A DNA stretch of 64,000 nucleotides from Staphylococcus shinii (GTDB lineage Bacteria; Bacillota; Bacilli; Staphylococcales; Staphylococcaceae). Made by a program: the position numbers and the translations under genes. Positions 27,139-36,003 of this stretch are shown here, in pieces. The number at the start of each line of letters is the position of its first letter. Within the stretch, counting starts at the first letter, position 1. The DNA is taken from contig NZ_JAGEVL010000007.1 of NCBI RefSeq assembly GCF_017583065.1, positions 310,001 through 374,000 on the forward strand, given 5' to 3'. The notes beneath the pieces were generated by a model. That model worked only from the letters and a program-made list of their open reading frames with translations, had not been told where the DNA came from and did no database searches.

Positions 27139-27585
27139 ATGACATTAAAGACAAGATTATTTGTAGAAAAAGATATTAACCATATGGATGATTTGTTAGA
27201 TTTATATAAAGAGTTAGGCTATCCAACAACAAAAGAAAAGTTGGCCAGTCGTTTAAAAAAGATATGTAACCATAAAGATTATTATTTGTTACTTTTAATT
27301 AAAAATGATGTGATAATTGGTTTGAGTGGTATGTGCAAAATGCTTTTTTATGAAAAAGAAGGAGAATATATGCGTTTACTAGCTTTCGTTATTAATTCCA
27401 ATTATAGAGGAAAAGGCTATGGAACATTTTTGTTAAAAGAGTCGGAAGCATTAGCAACCCAACTAGTGTGTAAAGTAATCACTTTAAATAGTGGTAATAG
27501 ATTAGAAAGAGATAATGCACATAGTTTTTATTATAATAATGGATTTGAAAAGAAGTCTTCTGGATTTTCGAAAACGCTATTGTAA
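27139..27585 (+). CDS. GNAT acetyltransferase
   Basis: A 148-residue GNAT-fold protein with the acetyl-CoA loop NYRGKGYGTFLL and the late motif FYYNNGFEKK. The start is ATG with only a weak upstream GTAGGTTA. It is a stand-alone accessory gene; the substrate is unknown. Confidence 0.75.
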   Translation: MTLKTRLFVEKDINHMDDLLDLYKELGYPTTKEKLASRLKKICNHKDYYLLLLIKNDVIIGLSGMCKMLFYEKEGEYMRLLAFVINSNYRGKGYGTFLLKESEALATQLVCKVITLNSGNRLERDNAHSFYYNNGFEKKSSGFSKTLL

Positions 27586-27651
27586 TATCAGTTTATATAG
27601 TTCTGGGCATGCATAATTAGGGGAATATTCAAACTGAAAGGTAATTAAAAT

Positions 27652-28158
27652 ATGAGTAAAATAATAGTTATTGGATCATCGGGTTCTGGTAAATCAACAT
27701 TATCAAGAGAACTTTCACATATATTAGAAATTCCTGTTTATCATTTAGATAAATTATTTTGGAAACCTAATTGGGTTATGACTACAAAAGACGAACAATT
27801 CAAAATTCAAAATTCCTTACTAGATAAAAATGAATGGATTATTGATGGCAATTATACTGGTATTTTGGAAGAAAGATTACTGTCAGCTGATACTATTATA
27901 TTTTTAAATTTACCTAGAAGAATTTGTTATTACAGGGTTTTTAAAAGATTATTGAAAAACTTCGGCAAAACTCGAATTGATATGGGAAAAGATTGTAAAG
28001 AAAGAATAAATCTTACATTTTTAAAATATATTTGGAATTATCCTAAATATCGTAAGCCATTTTTATTAAAGAAATTTAGGAAATTAGAGAATGAAAAGAA
28101 AATATTTGTTTTGAATAGTAAGAAAGAAATTAAAGAATTTAAAATACAATTAAGATAG
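27652..28158 (+). CDS. P-loop kinase, FlaR/adenylate-kinase-like
   Basis: A 168-residue P-loop protein with GSSGSGKST at residues 8-16, LDKLFWKPNW near 32-41, the DGNY motif and a basic C-terminal half. This is the pattern of the proteins annotated as DNA topology modulation protein FlaR or adenylate-kinase-related. The start follows AAAGGTAAT. The reaction is unknown. Confidence 0.7.
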   Translation: MSKIIVIGSSGSGKSTLSRELSHILEIPVYHLDKLFWKPNWVMTTKDEQFKIQNSLLDKNEWIIDGNYTGILEERLLSADTIIFLNLPRRICYYRVFKRLLKNFGKTRIDMGKDCKERINLTFLKYIWNYPKYRKPFLLKKFRKLENEKKIFVLNSKKEIKEFKIQLR

Positions 28159-28349
28159 TGGACAATAATAAATTAACAATTATACGTAATTTTAATTTTT
28201 AAGGGAATATAGAATGGACACTAGAGAATACTATAGCATTACAGGTATAATACGTTTAAATATCTAAGTATATATTTTTTATAGAATCAAGTGGCTAATA
28301 TAGGATTAAATAAATTCTGTAAAATCAGAATAAAAAAGGAGGGGAAATT

Positions 28350-28559
28350 ATGGGACTAGATGTCATTAAACACTACTTGAATAACGATAAAAACAATGGT
28401 GTATTCTTATATATACATGATAATTATAAAAGTGGAAGTATTACCGTAAGTCAGATAGATGAAACATTATCAAACGAAAATATTTTAGTGGTTACAGCGC
28501 CGTTTGAAAAAGCTGTTAATTTAAATTATGTTACATTAATTGAACCTTATGAAAATTAG
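28350..28559 (+). CDS. Small hypothetical protein
   Basis: A 69-residue soluble protein with an excellent AAAGGAGGGG ribosome site, beginning MGLDVIKHYLNNDKNNG. Mixed alpha/beta character; no family recognised. A terminator follows. Confidence 0.6.
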   Translation: MGLDVIKHYLNNDKNNGVFLYIHDNYKSGSITVSQIDETLSNENILVVTAPFEKAVNLNYVTLIEPYEN

Positions 28560-28605
28560 TTTCTAAAAATAATAACTAAAGTAAAAGAGAAAATATGAAT
28601 TTAAG

Positions 28606-28641
28606 AAAAGCCTATAATCAAATTGTTATAGGCTTTTCATT
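28606..28641 (+). terminator. Terminator
   Basis: AAAAGCCTATAA pairs with TTATAGGCTTTT around an eight-base loop. Confidence 0.75.
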
Positions 28642-28765
28642 ATGATGAAAAATCGTTCTATTCCCTATATTTTTTCAATCAGATATCAAATAAATCTCCA
28701 GATATTTCTTCATTTCAACAGTATATTTGTAGAATTTAGCGCTAAATATTTTTGAAATAGAGTAG

Positions 28766-29428
28766 TTAGTTGTAGTTATTAATAATACAAGGTATTTCAA
28801 ATAAATCTTTAATTGTAGGTATTATATTAATTGAATTTTGATTCTTGTTTGATTTATATATCGCATACATCCCAGCTGACTTAGATGCTTTATAGTCATT
28901 TTCTAGGCTATCACCGACAAAAATACATTCATTTAGTTTTACTCCTAATTTCTTAGCAGCTCTTTCAAAAATAAGAGGGTTAGGTTTTTTGACCTCTTCT
29001 TTTTCAGAAACTAAGATTAATTCCATATATTTATCGACTTTTAAAGCTTTAATATTATTATATTGGAAAGGGAATTTCCCATTAGTAATGATAGCTAATT
29101 TATAATTATTTTCGGTGAGTAGCTTTAAAGTTTTATATAAATTAGGGTAAGGCAAACAGTGTTTCCAGAAGTTTGTTGTATAGTCATTTAGAAAAATATT
29201 AGGCGTTAAGTGACTAATATTAAAATAATCTATTAATTGTGTATAAACTTTATCTTTCCAAACATACCCATTTTGGTCTAATTCTATAAATTTATTTTTG
29301 AAAGTAATCTTTTCAATATGTTTTAAGTAATTAGAAAATTTGTCATATTGGACATCAATAAAATTTTTTAATGAGGTTTCCCTATCTAAAATTGTTCCAT
29401 CTAAATCGAATAAAATTGCTTTTATCAT
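28766..29428 (-). CDS. HAD-superfamily hydrolase
   Basis: A 220-residue haloacid-dehalogenase-like phosphatase. Motif I is FDLDGT (residues 7-12), motif II is ITNGKF, the motif III lysine is in EVKKPNP and motif IV is FVGDSLENDYKAS. A helical cap lies between motifs I and II. The start follows a GGGGTGAT site. Probably a phosphatase of small metabolites or nucleotides; the substrate is unknown. Confidence 0.8.
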   Translation of the reverse strand: MIKAILFDLDGTILDRETSLKNFIDVQYDKFSNYLKHIEKITFKNKFIELDQNGYVWKDKVYTQLIDYFNISHLTPNIFLNDYTTNFWKHCLPYPNLYKTLKLLTENNYKLAIITNGKFPFQYNNIKALKVDKYMELILVSEKEEVKKPNPLIFERAAKKLGVKLNECIFVGDSLENDYKASKSAGMYAIYKSNKNQNSINIIPTIKDLFEIPCIINNYN

Positions 29429-29644
29429 AAAATCACCCCAATATTTTAAGTATACTTAATAAATTAAATCAATGTTATCATAAAATTAAAGTACAAAGTA
29501 TCTTAAGGTATACAATAATTGTCAAAGTAAAATTAGAAATATTTATAGGTATATTATAAAACAATAAATCTTTCCAATTGGAATTACATAGGACAAAATT
29601 TAGTAATAGGACTTTATCAAAATTTCGTCTACGAAAGGAGATTT

Positions 29645-29809
29645 ATGAGAACTTTTTTAATTGTTGTAGTAGCTCTAATTTTAATGCTTACGATTTCATT
29701 CTGTATATTTAATTATTTAGATAATACACTTGGTAGTATTTTAGTAGGAATCTCAAATGGGCTAATTATTGTTGTAGCAATGCAATTAAAAGATAAACTT
29801 TTAAAATAA
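29645..29809 (+). CDS. Small membrane protein
   Basis: A 54-residue protein with two hydrophobic helices (about 3-24 and 29-46) and a basic tail QLKDKLLK. The AAAGGAGAT site is strong and a terminator follows, so it is probably real. No family recognised. Confidence 0.55.
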   Translation: MRTFLIVVVALILMLTISFCIFNYLDNTLGSILVGISNGLIIVVAMQLKDKLLK

Positions 29810-29823
29810 ATACTTATGATTAA

Positions 29824-29862
29824 ACAAACCACTCAATATCTATGGGTGGTTTGTTATTTTTT
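29824..29862 (+). terminator. Terminator
   Basis: ACAAACCACTC and GGGTGGTTTGT form the stem, followed by TATTTTTT. Confidence 0.8.
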
Positions 29863-30066
29863 GAGTCTTAAATTTTTCTATTTTAACAATAGTTATTTGA
29901 AGTTAATTAGAAAGTGACTATATGTAACTAAAGAAACTTTTATAGAATACACGATAAGCTCTTTCTTTCAAAATTGTCACATTTGGTTGGTATTTTGTAA
30001 TGATTTTCGAACGATTCAATAATAATGAAATGTTAGTATTGAATTAAAAATTAGGAGGTTTAAATA

Positions 30067-30450
30067 ATGAAAATTATTTTTAAAATATTTATATTTATAG
30101 TGGTAATAATTTTAGCGCTATTCTTTTGGAAGTTATATGCTGAATCTCATACAGATAGTAAAAACGTTAGGAGTCTTGCTAACTTAAATCCTTTAATCAC
30201 AAGTGAAAAGTATTATATACAAACTAATGAACCTAGAAGTGTAAAAGATTCTGGTAAAGGTACTAAACAATATAAATATACGAATAAAGCATATGATAAG
30301 GACGGTAATGAAAAAGAGATTACCTATACAGCAATTAAAAAATTAAAGACAAATCATTATTTAGAGTTAAATTATAAAGTTGGAGAAGTAAAAGGATATA
30401 GTGAAGTGAAAGAAAAAGACATACCTAAGAAAGCAAGAATTAAACTATAG
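30067..30450 (+). CDS. YxeA-family exported protein
   Basis: A 127-residue DUF1093/YxeA-like protein with an N-terminal membrane anchor or signal (about residues 5-24), then YYIQTNEP, YKYTNKAYDKDGNEKEI and the terminal KDIPKKARIKL typical of the family. These small OB-like proteins are exported; their role is unknown. The start follows AGGAGGTTT. Confidence 0.8.
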   Translation: MKIIFKIFIFIVVIILALFFWKLYAESHTDSKNVRSLANLNPLITSEKYYIQTNEPRSVKDSGKGTKQYKYTNKAYDKDGNEKEITYTAIKKLKTNHYLELNYKVGEVKGYSEVKEKDIPKKARIKL

Positions 30451-30455
30451 AATCT

Positions 30456-30485
30456 AAATCTCATCGTTATCGATGAGATTTTTTA
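30456..30485 (+). terminator. Terminator of the yxeA-like gene
   Basis: AAATCTCATCG-ttat-CGATGAGATTT followed by TTTT. Confidence 0.85.
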
Positions 30486-30621
30486 CGTTTTTGTATAATA
30501 ACATAGCTAAAAATTCAAACATTTGTTTTAAAATATGATAAGTAACCAAATTTGTTTTCACTTACAAATGGTAAACATAAGTCATTGTATTGACCGAATA
30601 TTTTAGTTTAAATAATTGAAT

Positions 30622-30654
30622 AAAAAAATCACTGCCTTACTTATGGCAGTGATT
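30622..30654 (-). terminator. Terminator for the leftward small-protein operon
   Basis: AATCACTGCC and GGCAGTGATT pair; the A-run at 30622-30628 supplies the U-run on the minus strand. Confidence 0.7.
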
Positions 30655-30732
30655 GCAATTTCGTAGCTCATAATTTAGTTTAGGTAATTACCAGGAGTGT
30701 CATTCTTTAATACTATTTTCAGGCGATTTAAA

Positions 30733-30906
30733 TTATTTATTGTTGTCTAATGTATCAGCAAGTTCTTCTAATTTAATTTTCACTTCTTTAAGTGTGTGAC
30801 TATCTGAAAAAGTAAAACTAAATTGTTTTCCTTTGGCTGTTTCTGCCACAATAGTAACAAGTTCACTAAAAACATCATGTTCTATACTATAATTTAATAT
30901 TTTCAT
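30733..30906 (-). CDS. Small paralogue-family protein A
   Basis: A 57-residue protein starting MKILNYSIEHDVFSELV. The start is fixed by AGGGGAGTTAAT on the coding strand; a longer frame would overlap the next gene upstream. It belongs to a five-member family in this window (30.7, 31.0, 34.5, 40.3, 41.1 kb) sharing a short MKI/MEV start, a strand-rich centre and a helical end. Probably co-transcribed with paralogue B. Function unknown. Confidence 0.6.
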   Translation of the reverse strand: MKILNYSIEHDVFSELVTIVAETAKGKQFSFTFSDSHTLKEVKIKLEELADTLDNNK

Positions 30907-30964
30907 ATTAACTCCCCTTAGTTTTGATTTCCCATTTTTGCTAAGTGTAATAAGTTGATTATTA

Positions 30965-31126
30965 TTATTCAAGTTTTCTTTCTCTTTGAAGTAATTCATA
31001 GGTAACTTTATGTGGTAACATATCTTTGTTGACTGAATGAGAAAATAAGACACCTGACATAGTTTTTACAATATAAGTATAATTTTCGTGGTTTTCGTGG
31101 TCATAATTAAAAGCTACAACTTCCAT
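30965..31126 (-). CDS. Small paralogue-family protein B
   Basis: A 53-residue protein beginning MEVVAFNYDHENHENYTY, followed by IVKTMSGVLFSH. The start has a AAAGGAGC-type site. The VKT-x-x-G element is shared with the products at 34.5 and 40.3 kb. It is the first gene of a pair with paralogue A. The upstream element TATATAGTACAATTAA (about 31276-31291, minus strand) matches that of both island lipoproteins. Confidence 0.6.
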   Translation of the reverse strand: MEVVAFNYDHENHENYTYIVKTMSGVLFSHSVNKDMLPHKVTYELLQRERKLE

Positions 31127-31489
31127 AAATATGCTCCTTTAAATAAAATTCTAAAGATCTTTCTGATATCTTTAATTTTGTACTAATAATTTTTTAGGTA
31201 CTCCCAATACTAAAATTTATTAGTAACAAGCATATGGAATTTTCTATATACCTACGCAAAATAATTATATTAGTTAATTGTACTATATATAAATGAGTTT
31301 TGTGATAATAAAATCTTATATTTTGCAATATAATTACTTATAATTAAATAGGTTCTTAATGTCAGCTATTTAATATTGTTAAATTTAATATATTTTGATA
31401 AATCAATGATTTGAAGTAATTATTACTAATGATGTTTCTAAACGATAATATAAAGGGTAAGTATATACAAAACAAGTGGGGGGGTTTGA
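31127..31489. other. Intergenic region with leftward promoter element
   Basis: The only definable element is the minus-strand TATATAGTACAATT box near 31276-31291. No gene is seen. Confidence 0.45.
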
Positions 31490-31861
31490 ATGGAAAAGTT
31501 AAATCAAGTGATGTTATATGTTGATGATCAAGCAAAATCAGTTGAATTTTGGACAGATATTTTAGGATTTGTTGTAGTTTCTGAAGAAGAAATGGCAGAA
31601 GGTTTTAAGGCTGTAGAAGTAGCGCCAAAGAATGATGTTGAAACATCAATTTCAATTATTGAAAAAGAGTTCATGAAAAAATATAGTCCAGAAATAAGCG
31701 TTACTACTCCATCTTTAATGTTCAAAGAGAAAGAACTTGATGCATTGTATGAAAAATTAAAAGAAAAAGGCTTAACTGGTCATGAAATCATTGAAATGTC
31801 AGGTAGACGAGTATTTAATTTTCAAGACGGACAAGGTAATTATTTTGCAGTAAGTGAGTAA
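31490..31861 (+). CDS. VOC (glyoxalase-fold) protein
   Basis: A 123-residue protein of the vicinal oxygen chelate superfamily, with two beta-alpha-beta-beta-beta modules: LNQVMLYVDDQAKSVEFW at the N-terminus and FKEKELDALYEKLKEKG later, ending FNFQDGQGNYFAV. It resembles bleomycin-resistance/glyoxalase-like proteins without clear catalytic ligands. The start follows AGTGGGGGGG. Substrate unknown. Confidence 0.8.
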   Translation: MEKLNQVMLYVDDQAKSVEFWTDILGFVVVSEEEMAEGFKAVEVAPKNDVETSISIIEKEFMKKYSPEISVTTPSLMFKEKELDALYEKLKEKGLTGHEIIEMSGRRVFNFQDGQGNYFAVSE

Positions 31862-31884
31862 TTGAAGTTATGTAGGTTTTTCAG

Positions 31885-31934
31885 AAAAAGAGCGCTTTTT
31901 ATGAATTTAAAAAATCATAAGAAGTGCTCTTTAA
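31885..31934. terminator. Terminator between convergent genes
   Basis: AAAGAGCGCTTTTTATGA pairs imperfectly with TCATAAGAAGTGCTCTTT; it can serve both strands. Confidence 0.65.
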
Positions 31935-31960
31935 TTTTATATGAAAATGTTAGTGAATGT

Positions 31961-32452
31961 TTACTGCGTTATTTCTAATATATTTAGTCCTTCAAATTCA
32001 TTAGGTTCTTCAAAATACTGGCTAATATAATTAAACGTTTCTAATGTGTCAAAATTAGCTCTTTCAGGATTTTCTATATTTCGTTGTTTTAACCTTTCTA
32101 AACATGTTTCGTCTGATATATTTAGATAAATGAGTTTGTGGCTAACATGGATTTCTGAAGGAATATTGCTAAGCCACTTGCGTTGTTTTTGAGTGTTTCC
32201 TGGAAAATCCATGACCACATTTGTACCAACGCTTAATAAATTTTGAACGTGATTTTTAATAAAAGGTTTAATACGATTTGAATAAGTTAAGTAATCATCA
32301 AATGTCTTTATTTGATTTGGATAAAATTGTTCAAGCATTTCATCTTCTGATAATAGTACGGCATTTTTATCTTTAGCTATTTTTTTAGCAGTTGTTGATT
32401 TACCAGCACCCATTTTACCAGTGAAAAAATATAATGTAGCAAAATATTCCAT
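31961..32452 (-). CDS. P-loop nucleotide-kinase-like ATPase
   Basis: A 163-residue AAA/kinase-type protein with TGKMGAGKST (residues 11-20), a MDFPGN loop near 81-86 and a lid-like segment ERLKQRNIENPER. This resembles small kinases acting on metabolites or antibiotics. The start follows CGGAGGTAA. Substrate unknown. Confidence 0.75.
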   Translation of the reverse strand: MEYFATLYFFTGKMGAGKSTTAKKIAKDKNAVLLSEDEMLEQFYPNQIKTFDDYLTYSNRIKPFIKNHVQNLLSVGTNVVMDFPGNTQKQRKWLSNIPSEIHVSHKLIYLNISDETCLERLKQRNIENPERANFDTLETFNYISQYFEEPNEFEGLNILEITQ

Positions 32453-32566
32453 TACATTACCTCCGTTTACGTTTTATGACAATAGTTTTAGTATAAAGAA
32501 TTAATGAAATAAGTTATAGTGAAAATTAAAGTTACATAATAATTTTAATAAACAAAGGGGCTTTTT

Positions 32567-33103
32567 ATGTTTAAGTATATTTTAAAAATCAGTGTGCTTT
32601 TAATATCGGCAACATTATACATATTTGTAATAAATCAATCTAGTAATGCTTCAGCTGCTACAAATGCAACACAACAAGATGCAATTAATCATGTTGAAAC
32701 TTTAAACGGTAAAGGTTGGGACTATGATTCAGAGTATGGATGGCAATGCTTCGATCTTGTAAATGAACAGTGGGATTATTTATACGGGCATGGATTAAAG
32801 GGTGATTATGCAAAAGATATTCCAGCAGAAAATAATTTTATAGGTGAAGCAACAGTTTATGAAAATACATCTGATTTCAAAGCCACAGCAGGTGATATTG
32901 TAGTGTTTAATGAAAATTATGGGGAAGGTGCTGGTCATACTGCGATTGTAACTAACGGCAATTATGATGGCAATTATCTTCAATTTCAATCCTTAGACCA
33001 AAACTGGGAAGGCGGTGGTGCAAATAAAACCGAAGTCGCGCATAAGGTGGTTCATGACTATGAATCAGAGATGGTATTTATTCGCCCACATTACAGTAAA
33101 TAA
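32567..33103 (+). CDS. Secreted CHAP-domain peptidoglycan hydrolase
   Basis: A 178-residue exported protein. The signal peptide ends near SNASA (about residue 30). The CHAP domain has the catalytic cysteine in GWQCFDLV (Cys61), His124 in AGHTAIV and the polar residue in DQNW. CHAP amidase/endopeptidases cut staphylococcal peptidoglycan. There is no targeting domain, so it looks like a secreted cell-wall enzyme or a domesticated phage endolysin catalytic domain. The start follows AAAGGGGC. Confidence 0.85.
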   Translation: MFKYILKISVLLISATLYIFVINQSSNASAATNATQQDAINHVETLNGKGWDYDSEYGWQCFDLVNEQWDYLYGHGLKGDYAKDIPAENNFIGEATVYENTSDFKATAGDIVVFNENYGEGAGHTAIVTNGNYDGNYLQFQSLDQNWEGGGANKTEVAHKVVHDYESEMVFIRPHYSK

Positions 33104-33410
33104 ATGAATAACTAAAAATTAATATTAAGTGAAAAACTGAAGCATAACATTCAATTTCAGTTTTTTAATGAATATAAAGCATACTAATATAAAACCTATA
33201 GTTTATAGGGATAGATTTGCTTCTTATTTTGACGGGACATTAAAACCTTAAATTTTTAATTTGGAGGTGGGTCCCGTTTTTTGATTTTAACTGAATATTT
33301 TTGATTTGCTACCAGTGCATAAAGACTAAATTATATAGTGAATTTTCTATTTAATTAGGGTATTGAATATTATATAATACATTCAAAAGTATTTTTGAAT
33401 GAGGTGTGTC
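33104..33410. other. Intergenic region: two terminators and the cadD control region
   Basis: The first hairpin (AAAACTGAA with TTTCAGTTTTTT, about 33132-33165) ends the CHAP gene. The second (ACGGGAC with GGTCCCGTTTTTT, about 33230-33286) ends an unassigned plus-strand transcript. The cadD promoter and operator follow. Confidence 0.5.
33373..33401 (+). promoter_or_regulatory. cadD -10 box and CadX operator
   Basis: TATAAT (33373-33378) is followed by the inverted repeat CATTCAAAA-gtat-TTTTGAATG (33380-33401), placed over the probable transcription start. AT-rich TTCAAA palindromes are typical targets of CadC/SmtB repressors. Assignment to CadX rests on position. Confidence 0.6.
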
Positions 33411-34031
33411 ATGTTACAAATTATTATTACAGCAATTATTCTGTACACAGCTACAGCAGTAGATTTATTAGTTATTTTATTAATATTTTTTGCTAAAGCT
33501 AATACAAGAAAAGAATATCGAGATATTTATATAGGTCAATATTTAGGTTCATTAGCATTAATTGTCATAAGTCTATTTTTAGCATTTGTATTAAACTATG
33601 TTCCTGAAAAATGGATTTTAGGATTATTGGGATTAATACCAATTTATTTAGGTATTCGTGTAGCTATTTCTGATGATTGTGGTGGTGAAAAGAGAGCTAA
33701 AAGAGAATTAAATGAAAAAGGGTTAAGTAAGCTTGTTGGTATCGTTGCGTTAGTTACCATTGCTAGTTGTGGTGCAGACAATATTGGTTTATTTGTGCCG
33801 TATTTTGTAACTTTAAATATTGTAGAATTGATAACTACATTAATTACATTTGTTATTTTAATTCTACTATTAGTATTTTCAGCGCAAATTTTATCAAAAA
33901 TTCCAGGTATTGGAGAAGTAATTGAGAGATTTAATCGTTGGATAATATCTGTAATATATATTGGATTAGGATTATTTATTATAATTGAAAATGAAACAGT
34001 ACAAACTATTTATAATTTAATTATGAATTAA
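33411..34031 (+). CDS. cadD: Cadmium resistance transporter CadD
   Basis: A 206-residue membrane protein with five predicted helices. Characteristic elements are TATAVDLLVILLIFF near the N-terminus, IGQYLGS, and TIASCGADNIGLFVPYF in the centre. CadD lowers cadmium sensitivity, probably by efflux. The ATG follows GAGGTGTGT. The operator lies upstream and the regulator gene 13 bases downstream. Confidence 0.9.
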   Translation: MLQIIITAIILYTATAVDLLVILLIFFAKANTRKEYRDIYIGQYLGSLALIVISLFLAFVLNYVPEKWILGLLGLIPIYLGIRVAISDDCGGEKRAKRELNEKGLSKLVGIVALVTIASCGADNIGLFVPYFVTLNIVELITTLITFVILILLLVFSAQILSKIPGIGEVIERFNRWIISVIYIGLGLFIIIENETVQTIYNLIMN

Positions 34032-34044
34032 GGGAGTGGAAGAA

Positions 34045-34383
34045 ATGGCTAACGATTATACTTGTGAAGTGCAATTTATACATAAACAGAAAATTGAAAA
34101 TGCACAGAATTTTATAGAGGAAAATGCATCTAAATCACTATTAAGTATTTTTAGCAAGATCTCTGATGATACTAAAGTCAAAATTATACTTGGTTTATTA
34201 AAAGAAAGTGAAATGTGTGTGTGTGATATATCTGTATTACTAAATATGAGTATCGCAACAACGTCACATCATTTAAGATTATTATATAAAAAAGGGGTAC
34301 TTGATAAATACAAAGAAGGAAAAATGTCTTATTACTTTATAAAAGATGAACAAATAAAATCATTTTTCATGGATAATTTGTAA
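34045..34383 (+). CDS. cadX: ArsR/SmtB-family metal sensor CadX
   Basis: A 112-residue winged-helix repressor of the CadC type. The metal site is formed by Cys7 (YTCEV) and Cys58/Cys60 (CVCDIS). The recognition helix is in MSIATTSHHLRLLYKKGV. On binding Cd or Zn it should leave the cadD operator. The ATG follows GGGAGTGG. Operon with cadD, ending at a long terminator. Confidence 0.88.
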   Translation: MANDYTCEVQFIHKQKIENAQNFIEENASKSLLSIFSKISDDTKVKIILGLLKESEMCVCDISVLLNMSIATTSHHLRLLYKKGVLDKYKEGKMSYYFIKDEQIKSFFMDNL

Positions 34384-34420
34384 TGTTAGGTAACTAATAA
34401 ATAATATGAATAAGTAAAAA

Positions 34421-34472
34421 GGAGTGAATCAGCCAACTTATTAAAGCAATAAGTTGGCTGATTCACTCCTTT
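34421..34472. terminator. Long bidirectional terminator
   Basis: A perfect 22-bp inverted repeat (34421-34442 and 34448-34469; arm begins GGAGTGAATCAGCC) with a five-base loop, A-run before and T-run after. Confidence 0.85.
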
Positions 34473-34491
34473 GTTATACAAATTAAAATGT

Positions 34492-34659
34492 TTATTTAAC
34501 TTTTCTTTCATCCACAGTATTTGATAACAACATCAAATAACGTTGAACATTATCTGACGGTGTATCTTTAGGGAATGCATGCGTAAACACATGACCTTTA
34601 AGTGTCTTGACTGTGTAACTAATATCTATATTACCAATTTCATATTTTATAATTTTCAT
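34492..34659 (-). CDS. Small paralogue-family protein C
   Basis: A 55-residue protein beginning MKIIKYEIGNIDISYTVKT, then LKGHVFTHAFPKD and a helical end. Related to the small proteins at 30.7-31.1 and 40.3-41.2 kb, especially in the Y-x-VKT-x-x-G core. AAGGGGACATT precedes the ATG. Its upstream region carries the TAGTACAATTGAA element (about 34745-34757, minus strand). Confidence 0.6.
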   Translation of the reverse strand: MKIIKYEIGNIDISYTVKTLKGHVFTHAFPKDTPSDNVQRYLMLLSNTVDERKVK

Positions 34660-34918
34660 AATGTCCCCTTAAAATTGCCTTTTAAAAATTTAAATTCACT
34701 ATATAAACATGAATCTAATATCCCTATAGAAATAGTATGTTTTATTCAATTGTACTACATATAAACGTTTTTGCAACTATAAAGTGTGCTACGTTTATAT
34801 GTAGACTGATAAGATTTAATTTTAAAGAAATCTGTTTTGACCTATTTAATGAATTGTTGTAAATTTAGTTATAAAAAAGACCACAATAATTAGTATTGTG
34901 ATCTTACATAAATTATTT

Positions 34919-35101
34919 TTACTTATTTAATTTATCGATAACACCATTGATTTTGTCTTTAACATTTTCAGTTACTTCTTTTGCTTTACCAGAAGCCTTA
35001 TCTTCTTTACCTTCTTTTTCTAATTCTTTATTATCCATAACATTGCCTGCTGTCTCTTTTATGTTTCCCTTAACTTGTTCAAATTTACTTTCATCTGCCA
35101 T
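34919..35101 (-). CDS. CsbD-family stress protein
   Basis: A 60-residue CsbD-like protein with the family pattern [13 protein letters not shown] followed by [10 protein letters not shown]. CsbD proteins are small, helical, very hydrophilic and usually under general stress control (sigma-B). ATG 35101 is chosen because GAGGTGA lies upstream; a GTG three codons earlier overlaps that site. Stand-alone gene. Confidence 0.85.
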   Translation of the reverse strand: MADESKFEQVKGNIKETAGNVMDNKELEKEGKEDKASGKAKEVTENVKDKINGVIDKLNK

Positions 35102-35110
35102 GTTATTCAC

Positions 35111-35454
35111 CTCAAAAATATTTTTAGACCATTCTATAAATAATATACAAAATGCTAAAATTTAAAACAAACAAAATGTATGTAACTTGGTATATTTGTA
35201 TTTAAAATGAATTATATATGTCAGAAATAACAAAGTTTATAAGAAAGAGAAAAAGCGATGGTGAGCTGTCATACGTTACTCTAATGAACATTCATTGTTC
35301 CGCTGTGGAAAAGTGAGTTATGCATAAAAAAGTATTTCTCTAAGATAGAAAGTGACAATAATTCAATATGTGTTATAAACGCATTTTTGAGTAGTAAACC
35401 TTTATAAGATGTCTTATTAAGAAATATTAGACATTATCTAAATAAATCAAAATT
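35111..35454. other. Intergenic region without a gene
   Basis: About 340 bases. I see no gene, only short stem-forming segments and AT-rich sequence. Confidence 0.5.
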
Positions 35455-35727
35455 TTATGCATCTAGTAGTTTTTGAATTTCAGAATATTTTTGTGCGTTT
35501 AATGTACCCAAAGGGCTCTGTTCAATTTCAAAAATTAGAAAGTCATCAGTATCATTAAAAGATGTTTTGATGCTTTCACAAATTGTATTTTTATCTAAGT
35601 CACTTTGTAAAAACCACAAGCCACTGTAAATATATAGCGCATTACCTAGAGACTTTAATTGTGCAGGTAATTTTTCATATCCATATGAAATTGAGTTTAA
35701 ATTATAAGACAATATATATTTTGACAC
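35455..35727 (-). CDS. Stand-alone Cas2-like/SinR-type small protein
   Basis: A 90-residue protein beginning MSKYILSYNLNSISYGYEKL, with a ferredoxin-like order: LSYNLN strand 1, helix, LWFLQSD strand, helix, DDFLIFEIE strand. This resembles the Cas2-fold proteins annotated as SinR-family, found without CRISPR. No cas genes or repeats are nearby. The GTG start follows GGGAGCGTGATATAA. The family call is from pattern only; such proteins may be nucleases or toxin-like. Confidence 0.55.
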   Translation of the reverse strand: MSKYILSYNLNSISYGYEKLPAQLKSLGNALYIYSGLWFLQSDLDKNTICESIKTSFNDTDDFLIFEIEQSPLGTLNAQKYSEIQKLLDA

Positions 35728-36003
35728 TTATATCACGCTCCCATGTAAGCATATCATTAACTGTAATTAAAAAGTTGTAAGAACATAGTATTAGCATTGT
35801 TTTTTAGTTTAATAGCTTTAATTATAATAACAGCAATACTGATAATGTTCTGGTTTGTGATAATGAAAATAAGGTAATACTATCTATACAGACAATAGAA
35901 ATAAGCAAATATTACGTCGTAAATGTATTATACTTAATACCAAAAATATAATCTTTTATTAAAATATATCTTTTAATTGGAGAGGCGAAAAGGATACATA
36001 ACA

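Noticed and set aside
30907-31053. Upstream extension of small protein A
   Set aside because: The extended frame would run over the end of paralogue B and its own ribosome site; the MKILNYS start has a proper site.
34579-34764. Plus-strand frame opposite small protein C
   Set aside because: Antisense shadow of the paralogue-family gene, which has the better ribosome site and family support.
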